Assembly (NCBI GenBank): GCA_029972225.1
Contig: CP124756.1
Location: 974,001 to 1,038,000 of the forward strand
DNA length: 64,000 nucleotides
Direction: 5' to 3'
Source of the DNA: Candidatus Thiothrix putei
GTDB taxonomy: Bacteria > Pseudomonadota > Gammaproteobacteria > Thiotrichales > Thiotrichaceae
Positions 18,220 through 26,120 of the stretch are shown here, piece after piece. Position 1 is the first letter of the stretch, and each line of letters starts with the position of its first letter. Under the pieces are notes generated by a model, which made no database searches, was not told the origin of the DNA, and was given only the letters and a program-made list of their open reading frames with translations. The translations under genes and the position numbers were made by a program.

Positions 18220-18858
18220 ATGCACGATATTGATGGAACCCTGTTACGTGGGGTGCAAAGCGAATGGGAAACCGACAATGAATCAGAATGGGAAGCCGAC
18301 AACGAGTGGGAAACTCAAGATGAATTCGAGTTTGAAACCGATGGTGAGTTTGAAACGGAAATGGATGCGGAAGAAGCCTTAGCCAATGAATTATTGGAGC
18401 TGGATAGTGAAGCTGAAATGGAGCAGTTTCTCGGTGGCTTAATCCGCCAAGCTGCGAAACGTGCTGTGCCATTAGCCAAACAGGCGGGGCGTTTTTTATT
18501 CAATACCGCCAAGCCGCATTTGAAACAAGCCTGGACGGGAATCGGTACTGACTTGGTGAATAAGGGAGCAGATACGGCGCGGGGTTGGGTTGACCAAAGT
18601 GCTAGCCGCTTGTTTGGCGAATTACCCAGTGCCAATAAAAGCCGCGCATCCCTGAATGTGGCGCGTCGGGTGGTGCAAGCGGCACAAACTACGGGTAAGC
18701 AAATGGCACGTTTGCCACCGAGTGCACCACCATCCGCCGTGAAAGCGGTGGTTACTAAGGCTTGTCAGCGTTATTTCCCTCCCATCACGGGTGGTATGGC
18801 AGGCAAACGCGGTACGTGGGTCAGGAAGGGTAACAAAGTCATTTTGTTCGGCTTCTAG
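18220..18858 (+). CDS. acidic/glycine-rich protein B, paralogue of the preceding gene
   Basis: A 212-residue protein starting at 18220 behind AGAGGAGA. The N terminus carries Glu/Trp/Asp/Phe repeats (EWETDNESEWEADNEWET). Next comes LELDSEAEMEQFLGGLIRQA, corresponding to the conserved segment of protein A, then a basic amphipathic middle. The tail WVRKGNKVILFGF aligns with that of protein A. The shared layout points to gene duplication. The middle section is less glycine-rich than in A, so the two may have different roles. Function not recognised. Confidence 0.75.
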   Translation: MHDIDGTLLRGVQSEWETDNESEWEADNEWETQDEFEFETDGEFETEMDAEEALANELLELDSEAEMEQFLGGLIRQAAKRAVPLAKQAGRFLFNTAKPHLKQAWTGIGTDLVNKGADTARGWVDQSASRLFGELPSANKSRASLNVARRVVQAAQTTGKQMARLPPSAPPSAVKAVVTKACQRYFPPITGGMAGKRGTWVRKGNKVILFGF

Positions 18859-18868
18859 GAGGTGTGTC

Positions 18869-20137
18869 ATGTCGGCTGCCCTGAATGCGTATCTGGATCA
18901 GGAGGCAAGTGCTTTGCTGAGCCGCTTGGAGGCGGTGTTGCCGTTTTCCAAGACGATGCCGATGGTGATGGCTTCATCGCCGGGTCATGCCATTTTGCAC
19001 GCCATTGAGGAACATTTGCGGGTGCAACGTGAGTTGCAGCGCCAGCGCATTGTGGGATTTCGCCAGTGGTTACACAGTCAGGCAGGCAGAGTGGCTAAGC
19101 CTACGGTGGTGCAACGCCAATTCACGGTGGTGAAGCTGCGTTTCAATGCGGTATTGGATCAGTTGGATATTTTTGCGGATGTGCTGACTCAGCGTGGTGA
19201 GTATCGGCATGGCGTGTGGATGTCAGCGTTGGATTTTGCCGCCAAAGATGCCTTGCGTAAACCGGGCGGTTATTACGAGTTGTTGCCAATGATTTGTTAC
19301 TTGGAACGTGGGCATGGTGCGGCGATTCGACGCGCACGAACCCGCTTGCCGGGTGGAGTCGCGAACCCGGTCAGTATTGTGCGTGTTCCGCGTGAACGCA
19401 TGGTGGGTGGCGGGATTGCGTCGTCGTTGTTTCATGAGGTGGGGCATCAAGGGGCGGCGCAATTGGATTTGGTCAACAATTTTGGCGAGGTGTTGCAGGC
19501 ACAGCGCCAAGCAGGGCAGGCATGGGATTTTTGGATGCGCTGGCGTTCGGAAATTCTGGCGGACTTTTGGGCGTTAGCGCAGCTTGGCGTGACCGCCACC
19601 ACGGGTTTGATGCTGGTGGTGCTGCTGCCGCGAGCATTTGTGTTCCGTATCAATATGGATGCACCGCACCCGTTCCCTTGGATGCGGGTGCAGATCAGTT
19701 GCCATTTGGGAGAAATGCTGTTTCCTGATCCGCAGTGGCAACGGATTCGGGAGCGTTGGGAGGCGATGTATCCCCTCAGTAGCGTGAATCCGGCTGAACG
19801 CCAGATTGTTGAGGGATTAATGGAAAGTTTGCCTGATTTCGCCCAGACCTTATTGGCGTTCCGACCGCAGGCGATGGGGGATAAGCCATTGGTGGATTTA
19901 TTTCCTTTGGCAGCGCGGCAACCGGCACGCTTGCGACGGCGTTTCCGGCAATGGCAACAGCATCCACCGGCGATGTACAGCCGCCCGCCCGGTGAAGTGT
20001 TCGCGGTCTTCGGGCAAGCGCGTGAGGATGGCGCATTGGGTGCGGCGAATGAAGCAGAACTGTTAAAGCGTTTATTTACCCATTGGGCGCTAGAAAATTC
20101 AGGCATCGGCAGAGCCGATGCGCTTAGCAAATCGTAA
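18869..20137 (+). CDS. putative HExxH metallopeptidase of the sigma-54 cluster
   Basis: A 422-residue protein starting at the ATG at 18869 behind an AGGAGG site. It contains His189-Glu190-Val-Gly-His193 followed by Glu228 in SEILADFWALAQLG, the layout of a gluzincin active site (HExxH plus a downstream Glu). A later HPFPWMRV segment resembles the HP-x-R region seen after the active site in some such peptidases. No signal peptide or clear transmembrane segment is seen apart from a hydrophobic stretch near 241-255. It might process the two small proteins encoded just upstream; that is inference from position. Confidence 0.65.
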   Translation: MSAALNAYLDQEASALLSRLEAVLPFSKTMPMVMASSPGHAILHAIEEHLRVQRELQRQRIVGFRQWLHSQAGRVAKPTVVQRQFTVVKLRFNAVLDQLDIFADVLTQRGEYRHGVWMSALDFAAKDALRKPGGYYELLPMICYLERGHGAAIRRARTRLPGGVANPVSIVRVPRERMVGGGIASSLFHEVGHQGAAQLDLVNNFGEVLQAQRQAGQAWDFWMRWRSEILADFWALAQLGVTATTGLMLVVLLPRAFVFRINMDAPHPFPWMRVQISCHLGEMLFPDPQWQRIRERWEAMYPLSSVNPAERQIVEGLMESLPDFAQTLLAFRPQAMGDKPLVDLFPLAARQPARLRRRFRQWQQHPPAMYSRPPGEVFAVFGQAREDGALGAANEAELLKRLFTHWALENSGIGRADALSKS

Positions 20138-20164
20138 GGCATACCCTAGTATGCAGGAGAGTGA

Positions 20165-21685
20165 ATGATGGCTACTGAAAAAGGGCAATCTGAGAAACCA
20201 GATAAGTCTGTGGCTAAACCAGCAGATAATAGCAGTGAAACAACCATTGAATTGGCGAAAACAGTGTTAATGGATTTATCCCAATTATTGGGTAAGCGTG
20301 GTGATGATAAAATTCTGCCTGTTACCTTAACACCCCCCAGTTTTGAAACAGACTACGCGAAACGTTTATGGAAAGTGATTAAGGAGCGTAATGAAGCGAT
20401 AGCTTTTAAGCCGTACAGTGATTTTGTGGATGCTATGTTATGCCCCCCTAATCAGCATAGCATGGCACAGGCTCAACAACGGCAACACCCAGTGAAAGTG
20501 TCGCTTGAGGGTGGTAATGCCTATGAATTATTAAAAGTCGCTACGGATTGTTTCTTAAAGCAAGAAACTGGCATGGTTGAGGATGATAATAACAACTTGA
20601 TCTGTCAGCATTCTGATGCACTGAATCATATTTCTTCCGAAGAACTGGAGAAGCTACGTGAACAGTATGTGTTGAATGTAGAGGATAGTGGCAAATTGCC
20701 GTTGCCGTATTTGCAGTTAATTCGTGAAAAATTAACAGAAATTCCCGTAAAAACGGCTGATGCCCTCGCAATCGGTTCAATAGATGATATTTGTTATGGT
20801 CTTTCGCCTTTAAAAGCAACTTGCCCGACCATGATTGAACTCATTTGGTCGTATTGGATGGAGGAAAGCCTGCTAATTCAAACCATGAATGCGATTACCC
20901 GTCGTTTTCAAAATGTACGCAGTGGTGTGCGTGACCCTTTGGCACGGATGGATATTGACCCTTTACGCCCCATGAACAATTTATTATGGGGGTTTATTCA
21001 AGATGAACCAGCGCGGTTATCGTTAGTGCGCCGTGCTTATGAGTACGACCATCATTACGGTTTTTCCTTGGTTGGAAAAGCCGTGCCTAAGGCGCGTACT
21101 GCTGACAGCCGTTCGCGTTTTTTGGGGGCGTTCCATCAGTTATTGAATTTGGCACACCGGTTTTTCCGTGCTTACGATGATATGACGATTAAGGCGGATG
21201 CGTTTCCACTGTTAAATGCCTTGCGTGAGGTGCATCTGATTTTGGCAGAAGGGGCGCATAACCAATACGGTGATTTGCCTTGGGTGGCGCGTAAGGAAAT
21301 GCTGATGATGCAGTGGATGTTAGCCCGCCCTGAAATGCGTGAGTTTATTGGTGGGCGCATCATGGTTCCCCAAAAAGAGCGCTGGATGGATCGGGTGGAT
21401 GGCATGAAGCGCTTGCAAGGTTGGTCGGGTACGGCAACCACCCATTTTGTGGATTTGGCGCAAACCGGTGAGCGTTTATTGTTGTCGATTCGTTTTGCGT
21501 CTTGGAGTCAGATTGAGAAAAGCGACGTGGCGTTGTCTTGGGCGGTTTTCTGGCGTGATGACATTCAGCGTTATGCCCATGCTTACCGGGCGGTGACGGG
21601 GGTGGATCTGACGGATCCGGTGACACAGGCGGCGTTGGATGCAAAACCACCGTCTTATTGGTTGTTGCAACGTGAGGCTTCCTGA
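20165..21685 (+). CDS. hypothetical protein, 506 residues, sigma-54 cluster
   Basis: Starts at one of two adjacent ATGs (20165, 20168) after CAGGAGAG. The N-terminal 30 residues are hydrophilic and low-complexity (Lys, Pro, Ser); the rest looks globular and largely helical, with no signal peptide, nucleotide-binding loop or metal motif that I recognise. The C-terminal half has many Trp and Arg residues (for example MKRLQGWSGTATTHFVDLAQ). It is followed directly by the PLP-enzyme gene with no gap. Unknown family. Confidence 0.7.
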   Translation: MMATEKGQSEKPDKSVAKPADNSSETTIELAKTVLMDLSQLLGKRGDDKILPVTLTPPSFETDYAKRLWKVIKERNEAIAFKPYSDFVDAMLCPPNQHSMAQAQQRQHPVKVSLEGGNAYELLKVATDCFLKQETGMVEDDNNNLICQHSDALNHISSEELEKLREQYVLNVEDSGKLPLPYLQLIREKLTEIPVKTADALAIGSIDDICYGLSPLKATCPTMIELIWSYWMEESLLIQTMNAITRRFQNVRSGVRDPLARMDIDPLRPMNNLLWGFIQDEPARLSLVRRAYEYDHHYGFSLVGKAVPKARTADSRSRFLGAFHQLLNLAHRFFRAYDDMTIKADAFPLLNALREVHLILAEGAHNQYGDLPWVARKEMLMMQWMLARPEMREFIGGRIMVPQKERWMDRVDGMKRLQGWSGTATTHFVDLAQTGERLLLSIRFASWSQIEKSDVALSWAVFWRDDIQRYAHAYRAVTGVDLTDPVTQAALDAKPPSYWLLQREAS

Positions 21686-22759
21686 GTGTTGCAGTTTAAT
21701 CGTGCGCATTACCTCGATCTGAACCCTTATCCGCAACAGCTCAGCACGCAACCCGTTGCTACCGGAATGCCCGCTGTCTTGTACGAATCGGTGCAAGAGC
21801 GGGCATTAGCCGCGCAACTCGCCGCAATGCAGGGGCAAGCGGCGGCAGTATTGGGGGCATCAACCTTGCAGTTGTTCTGGGACTGGTTTGAATGGGTGCG
21901 GCAAATGCCCGTACAGGTTTTTATGGCGCAGGATACCTACCCCTTTATCCAGCTATTGGTAAAACGTGCCTTTAATACGCAACGGTTGCAGACGTTTCGG
22001 AATATAACGGAATTGGCACAGCAACTGGCACGGATGAACTCTGCCAGTGTGGTGATGGTAGTGGCGGATAGTTGGTCATTACGCACTAATCAACCATTTG
22101 CAGTGAATGCTTGCTTACAACTATTGGCAGGGCGGTGCGGGTGGTTGGTGTTGGATGATACGCAAACCTTGGGGCTATTGGGGCAGAATCCCTCGCCGTC
22201 ATTGCCCTTTGGTAGCGGTGGTGGCGGTATTTTGCCGTGGGTCGGGGTAGCCAGTGAACAGGTGGTGCTGATTGCCTCGCTGGCTAAAGCGTTGGGTACG
22301 CCGCTTGCGGTGTTATCAGGGAGTAAGGCAGTGGTGCAGGGGTTTCGTGAACGCTCACATACCCGCACCTATTGTAGCCCGCCTTCACCTTGGTTGGTGG
22401 AACATGCTTTATACGCTCTCCAGCAACATGCACAAGCAGGCGAATGGCGGCGGCGCTTGTTAGTGGGAAATATTCGTTATTTTCAGGCACAACTGCGCGG
22501 TTTGGGTATACGCTTGGAAGGTGGGGTGTTTCCGGTGCAAAAGTTGGTGTTTCCTCACGGTTGGCAGTGCGTAGCGGTATACCGTTATTTGCGCCAACGG
22601 CAGGTAGAAACCGTGGTCACACGCACGGATTGCGGGGCTTGTGCGTTAACCGTGATTTTGCGAGCGGGGCATCGGCGCGACGCGATTCAGCGCTTGGTGC
22701 AGTTGTTGCGACAAGCTTTGGTACATTTAGGTCGTCCACTTCGCACGGAATTGTTGTAA
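21686..22759 (+). CDS. PLP-dependent KBL/AONS-like aminoacyltransferase-fold protein
   Basis: A 357-residue protein resembling 8-amino-7-oxononanoate synthase and 2-amino-3-ketobutyrate CoA ligase. VLDDTQTLGLLG corresponds to the cofactor Asp motif (usually DDAH-G-G) and SLAKALG to the PLP-lysine motif (S/T-x-x-KALG). The usual His after the Asp pair is replaced by Gln-Thr, so the classic ring-stacking contact is altered. The GTG start directly follows the previous stop. The last 33 bases overlap the convergent activator gene. As biotin genes are absent here, a role in the local cluster is more likely than biotin synthesis. Confidence 0.7.
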   Translation: MLQFNRAHYLDLNPYPQQLSTQPVATGMPAVLYESVQERALAAQLAAMQGQAAAVLGASTLQLFWDWFEWVRQMPVQVFMAQDTYPFIQLLVKRAFNTQRLQTFRNITELAQQLARMNSASVVMVVADSWSLRTNQPFAVNACLQLLAGRCGWLVLDDTQTLGLLGQNPSPSLPFGSGGGGILPWVGVASEQVVLIASLAKALGTPLAVLSGSKAVVQGFRERSHTRTYCSPPSPWLVEHALYALQQHAQAGEWRRRLLVGNIRYFQAQLRGLGIRLEGGVFPVQKLVFPHGWQCVAVYRYLRQRQVETVVTRTDCGACALTVILRAGHRRDAIQRLVQLLRQALVHLGRPLRTELL

Positions 22760-24079
22760 GGAGCGCACCGTTATGCCCAAACGTTCCGCTGCTTTTGCCA
22801 TATTGCCATGTTCTTCTTGCAGTGTGAGGGTGCGGGCGATGTCTGCCACGTATTCTTTGAGGGTCTTTAAATCCATGCCGTGATGCAGCGCCGTGAGGAC
22901 AGGTTGGTGGAAACTTTCCTCATAATCCGCGAAATAGGCAGTGCCAATTTTGTGCAAGTAATCACGCGGAATATCATTAATGGATAATGCACCGTAACCG
23001 TTATAACGCCCGCACATGGCTCTTACCAGTTGACGCAATTCACGCACATTTCCCGGAAAATCATGCGCTTGTAGGGCGTGGATGACGGTGGGATCGACTG
23101 TGGGTGCTTGCTCGGACAATTCTTCCTGCAAGAATTTGTCGAGTAGCAGCGGAATATCATCCTTGCGCATTCGCAGTGGGGGGAGGCGAATAATATAACT
23201 GGCAATGCGGTGGAAAAAATCCTGGCGGAATGTGCCTTGTTGCTGGGCGCTTTCCAAATCGCGATTGGTGGCGCTGACTAAACGGAAGTCAAGGTTATGC
23301 CAGCGGTCGCCGCCGACTTTTTTATAGGCTTTTTCCTGAATCACCCGCAGTAACGAGGCTTGCAGAAAGGCGGGCAGTTCGCCCACTTCATCCAAAAATA
23401 ATGTGCCGCCTGCGGCTTGTTCAAACATGCCTTCACGGGTGCGAATCGCATTGGTGAACGCACCTTTTTCATGCCCGAAAAATTCACTGCCTGCCAATTC
23501 GGGAACGACGGTGGTGCAGTCCAGTACCACGAGATCTTGTTTGTGTTCGCGTTGATCGACCGTGTGTAACAGGCGGGCAATCAGCTCTTTGCCTGTACCC
23601 GGTTCGCCGAGTAGCAGCACATTGGCATTGGAATAGCGCCCAATTTCCACGGTATTGCGTAAGACTTTGAGCCATGCAGGGCTTTGTCCGATGATCTGCT
23701 CGCGGATAGCCCGCGCATTTAGAATGCGGTCGATTTGCGCCCAGCGTTGTAATTGCCCTAATACGGCTTGCAGGAGGCTATGTGTATCTTGCCAGCAAAA
23801 TAAGCGCGACACGCCCGCCGCGATTAGGTGGAGTTGCTGTTCCAGCGTGAGGTTCGTGTGCGCATAAACGAGAATCAGGCGGTAGCTGGCTTGTTCAGCG
23901 TAATAGGGGAGTTTTTCCAGTAACGCATCATCAACCCGATTGACGATCAGCACACCCGGTTGGTCGCTGTGATGAAGTTCAGGTATTTGGTGATGTTGTG
24001 TTGCCCGACACAGTGCGGTTATCCATGCAGCACACGTTTGTGTAGCAGCATCGGTTTCGATAGATACCCAGCCCAGCAT
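22727..24079 (-). CDS. sigma-54-dependent transcriptional activator (bEBP) with GAFTNA loop
   Basis: A 450-residue activator. Residues 1-115 form a receiver-like domain without a recognisable phosphorylation Asp. The AAA+ domain has Walker A GEPGTGKE (158-165), Walker B GGTLFLDEV (224-232) and an arginine-finger region. The sigma-54-contacting loop reads GAFTNA (206-211) instead of the usual GAFTGA. The C terminus (HGNMAKAAERLGITVRSLQQ) is a Fis-type helix-turn-helix. It converges on and overlaps the last gene of the cluster, whose promoter is sigma-54 type, so it is the probable activator of that promoter. Confidence 0.88.
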   Translation of the reverse strand: MLGWVSIETDAATQTCAAWITALCRATQHHQIPELHHSDQPGVLIVNRVDDALLEKLPYYAEQASYRLILVYAHTNLTLEQQLHLIAAGVSRLFCWQDTHSLLQAVLGQLQRWAQIDRILNARAIREQIIGQSPAWLKVLRNTVEIGRYSNANVLLLGEPGTGKELIARLLHTVDQREHKQDLVVLDCTTVVPELAGSEFFGHEKGAFTNAIRTREGMFEQAAGGTLFLDEVGELPAFLQASLLRVIQEKAYKKVGGDRWHNLDFRLVSATNRDLESAQQQGTFRQDFFHRIASYIIRLPPLRMRKDDIPLLLDKFLQEELSEQAPTVDPTVIHALQAHDFPGNVRELRQLVRAMCGRYNGYGALSINDIPRDYLHKIGTAYFADYEESFHQPVLTALHHGMDLKTLKEYVADIARTLTLQEEHGNMAKAAERLGITVRSLQQFRAKWTT

Positions 24080-24216
24080 AATGGTTGCCCTCGCATTTTT
24101 GCCTACTCATTGGCTTGATATATTTTTATTCTGCTTATTATATAGCTGATTGAGAGCATGGATGCTGGAGGAAAGTGCCATTGAAATTTATGATGTATCA
24201 ATTGCTGCGTTGATGC

Positions 24217-25095
24217 TTAGACCGCAGCCCACAGTTTGAATTGCTGTTCTGTTAACCCCAGTTGCTTACAAAGTGCTTGTAATTTCAAGAAATCCTTAGC
24301 CTTACGCTGCAAATCCAGCGGTATATCCGGCACGTCGCAATAAATCTCGGTTAATTGCCGTGCCAGCCGCACGGTGGCTTGATGTTCGTCAACCAGTTCT
24401 TGCAGGCGTTTTGCGCCACGGGTTTTCATCAGCCCAATTTCAGGAATGCGCGACAGCAACACTTCCACGCTGCTGAATTTCTGCAACAGTTTGGCGGCGG
24501 TCGACATGCCCACACCCGGAATGCCGGGGATGTTATCTGCCACATCCCCCGCCAGCGCGAGTTGATCGGGGATTTGTGCAGGCCACACCCCAAATTCTTT
24601 TTTCACACCACCGGGTGGCAGCGGGGTGCGTTTGCCATAATCCCACCAGATGTCACGTTCAGCAACCAATTGCGCCAAGTCTTTGTCTCCGCTGATAATC
24701 ATGCAGGCTTGCCCGTTATCGCGTTGCTGTTTTGCCCATGTGCCAATCACGTCATCCGCTTCAAAATGCGGGCTGGCAGCTTGCACAATACCGAGTGCAT
24801 CCAAAAAATCGCGGCACAGTTGAAACTGTACTTTTAATTCCGTTGGGGCGGGGGAGCGGTTGGCTTTATACGCGGGGTAAATGGTTTTGCGGGTGGAGGT
24901 TTGCAGGCTAATGTCGAAAGCAAACGCAATTTGCTGCGGTTGTTCGGTTTGCAACAGGTTATACACAAAGCGTAGGAATCCCAATACCGCATTGACGGGA
25001 TTACCCTCACGATCCAGCGTGATGGGTTGGCGTATAAACCAAGGACGGAATACATAAATGCTGGCATCAACGAGCCAGACAGGATGTTGGGGCAT
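24217..25095 (-). CDS. 5'-3' exonuclease / flap endonuclease of the PolI N-terminal type
   Basis: A 292-residue stand-alone 5'-nuclease domain, starting at MPQHPVWLVDAS (25095); a start 20 codons upstream gives an unlikely leader. The metal-binding acidic cluster is visible in FAFDISLQTSTRKTIYPAYK, EADDVIGT and ISGDKDLAQL, followed by the DNA-binding helix-hairpin-helix region (ADNIPGIPGVGMSTAAKLL). It resembles Xni/exonuclease IX or the N-terminal third of DNA polymerase I, and acts in RNA primer or flap removal. No polymerase domain follows. Confidence 0.85.
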   Translation of the reverse strand: MPQHPVWLVDASIYVFRPWFIRQPITLDREGNPVNAVLGFLRFVYNLLQTEQPQQIAFAFDISLQTSTRKTIYPAYKANRSPAPTELKVQFQLCRDFLDALGIVQAASPHFEADDVIGTWAKQQRDNGQACMIISGDKDLAQLVAERDIWWDYGKRTPLPPGGVKKEFGVWPAQIPDQLALAGDVADNIPGIPGVGMSTAAKLLQKFSSVEVLLSRIPEIGLMKTRGAKRLQELVDEHQATVRLARQLTEIYCDVPDIPLDLQRKAKDFLKLQALCKQLGLTEQQFKLWAAV

Positions 25096-25201
25096 GGTAT
25101 TTTTCAGGTGATGGCTAAGTTTCTGGACTATAAACAGAGAAGCATAAAAATGCACGGTTAGGCTTTATATTTTGGAATAGTCATTAACTAGAGGAGTGAA
25201 G

Positions 25202-25798
25202 ATGCTGAATCTGCGTGCAAAGGGATGGGGAGTCTTGGCAATTGCCACACTGTTCACCGTAGTCGGTTGCGATGATAGGCAGTCGGATACTTCAGTGGCA
25301 CAATCATCGGTCAAGCCGGTTGAGATGTTATCCGTTGATGGTATTGGGCCGATCAATGGTAGCACTGCTTTCAATCTGCATGACATCACCATGGTCTTCC
25401 AAGGCTTCAATGTGGCACAGCGGACAAATTACACCGAAGGAGAGGAGTACCCTGTCATTATGGTTAGCAAAGAGTTGAAACCGCTGTTGACCATTAACCC
25501 AGATGCTAAACAAGCAAGAGTGTTTTCCGTGATGGTGCATGACAATTTAATCGGTAACGGTTTAGGCCATGCCATTGGGGCAAAATTTACCGATATTTAC
25601 GCGTATGGTGCAACAGAAGAATGTGCCGCAGGCTCAGAGGAGTTATCGGGGAAAGTGCTGTGTTACGCACCTAAAACCGGCAATATCCTGTATCTGTTTG
25701 GCGGAACCTGGAATGGCCCTGATGGTTCTGTGCCACCGAAAGACGTATTGGCGAACTGGCAGATGGAGGCCATCATCTGGAAACCACCGGCGAAGTGA
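25202..25798 (+). CDS. DUF1131-like (YfeY-type) lipoprotein
   Basis: A 198-residue lipoprotein; ATG 25202 is preferred over GTG 25196 because GAGGAG ends just before it at suitable spacing. The lipobox TVVGC sets the lipidated Cys near residue 22. The C-terminal half (IGAKFTDIYAYG, two Cys in the middle, then GGTWNGPDGSVPPKDVLANW) matches from memory the pattern of E. coli YfeY, an RpoE-regulated lipoprotein of DUF1131. Probably envelope-located with one disulfide; biochemical role unknown. Confidence 0.65.
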   Translation: MLNLRAKGWGVLAIATLFTVVGCDDRQSDTSVAQSSVKPVEMLSVDGIGPINGSTAFNLHDITMVFQGFNVAQRTNYTEGEEYPVIMVSKELKPLLTINPDAKQARVFSVMVHDNLIGNGLGHAIGAKFTDIYAYGATEECAAGSEELSGKVLCYAPKTGNILYLFGGTWNGPDGSVPPKDVLANWQMEAIIWKPPAK

Positions 25799-25807
25799 AG
25801 GCTTGTA

Positions 25808-25828
25808 GGGGCGTATTGAATACGCCCC
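25808..25828. terminator. short palindrome between convergent genes, possible bidirectional terminator
   Basis: GGGGCGTATTGAATACGCCCC forms a strong hairpin in the 38-base gap between the lipoprotein and yggX stops. The surrounding GTAGGGGCG motif recurs at 57115-57142, so it may be one member of a dispersed palindrome family used as a terminator. Confidence 0.55.
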
Positions 25829-25836
25829 AGCACGGC

Positions 25837-26103
25837 TTAAACCGGTTTGAAATTATCAATCGTGCTTGCGCCCTCCCCAAAGAAAAACTTGTTCATTTCT
25901 TCTTCCAGAAATTTGCGGTCTTTGGGGTTGATGGGGCTAAGGCGGTATTCATTGATAAACATGGTTTGTTGCTTTAACCATTTTGCCCAGGCTTCTTTGG
26001 AAACGTTTTCGTAAATCTTCACGCCCAATGCGCCGGGGTAAGTGGGGCGGTCTAAGCCTTCGGCTTCGCGGCCTAAATGGATGCAGTTCACCATGCGTGT
26101 CAT
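25837..26103 (-). CDS. yggX: probable Fe(2+)-trafficking protein YggX
   Basis: An 88-residue cytoplasmic protein that protects iron-sulfur enzymes from oxidative damage. The conserved N-terminal Cys lies in VNCIHLGREAEGLDRPTYPG, and the KEAWAKWLKQQTMFINEYRL segment is diagnostic for the family. It lies 17 bases after mutY, the order known from E. coli, where both genes respond to oxidative stress; co-transcription is likely. Confidence 0.95.
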   Translation of the reverse strand: MTRMVNCIHLGREAEGLDRPTYPGALGVKIYENVSKEAWAKWLKQQTMFINEYRLSPINPKDRKFLEEEMNKFFFGEGASTIDNFKPV

Positions 26104-26120
26104 GTGTTTTCCTCAGTGAT

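Noticed and set aside
24080..24216. Possible promoter or short gene (about 25 codons starting near 24164) upstream of the activator
   Set aside because: Runs into the end of the exonuclease gene on the other strand, has no conserved features, and the -24/-12-like pattern has wrong spacing (12 bases).
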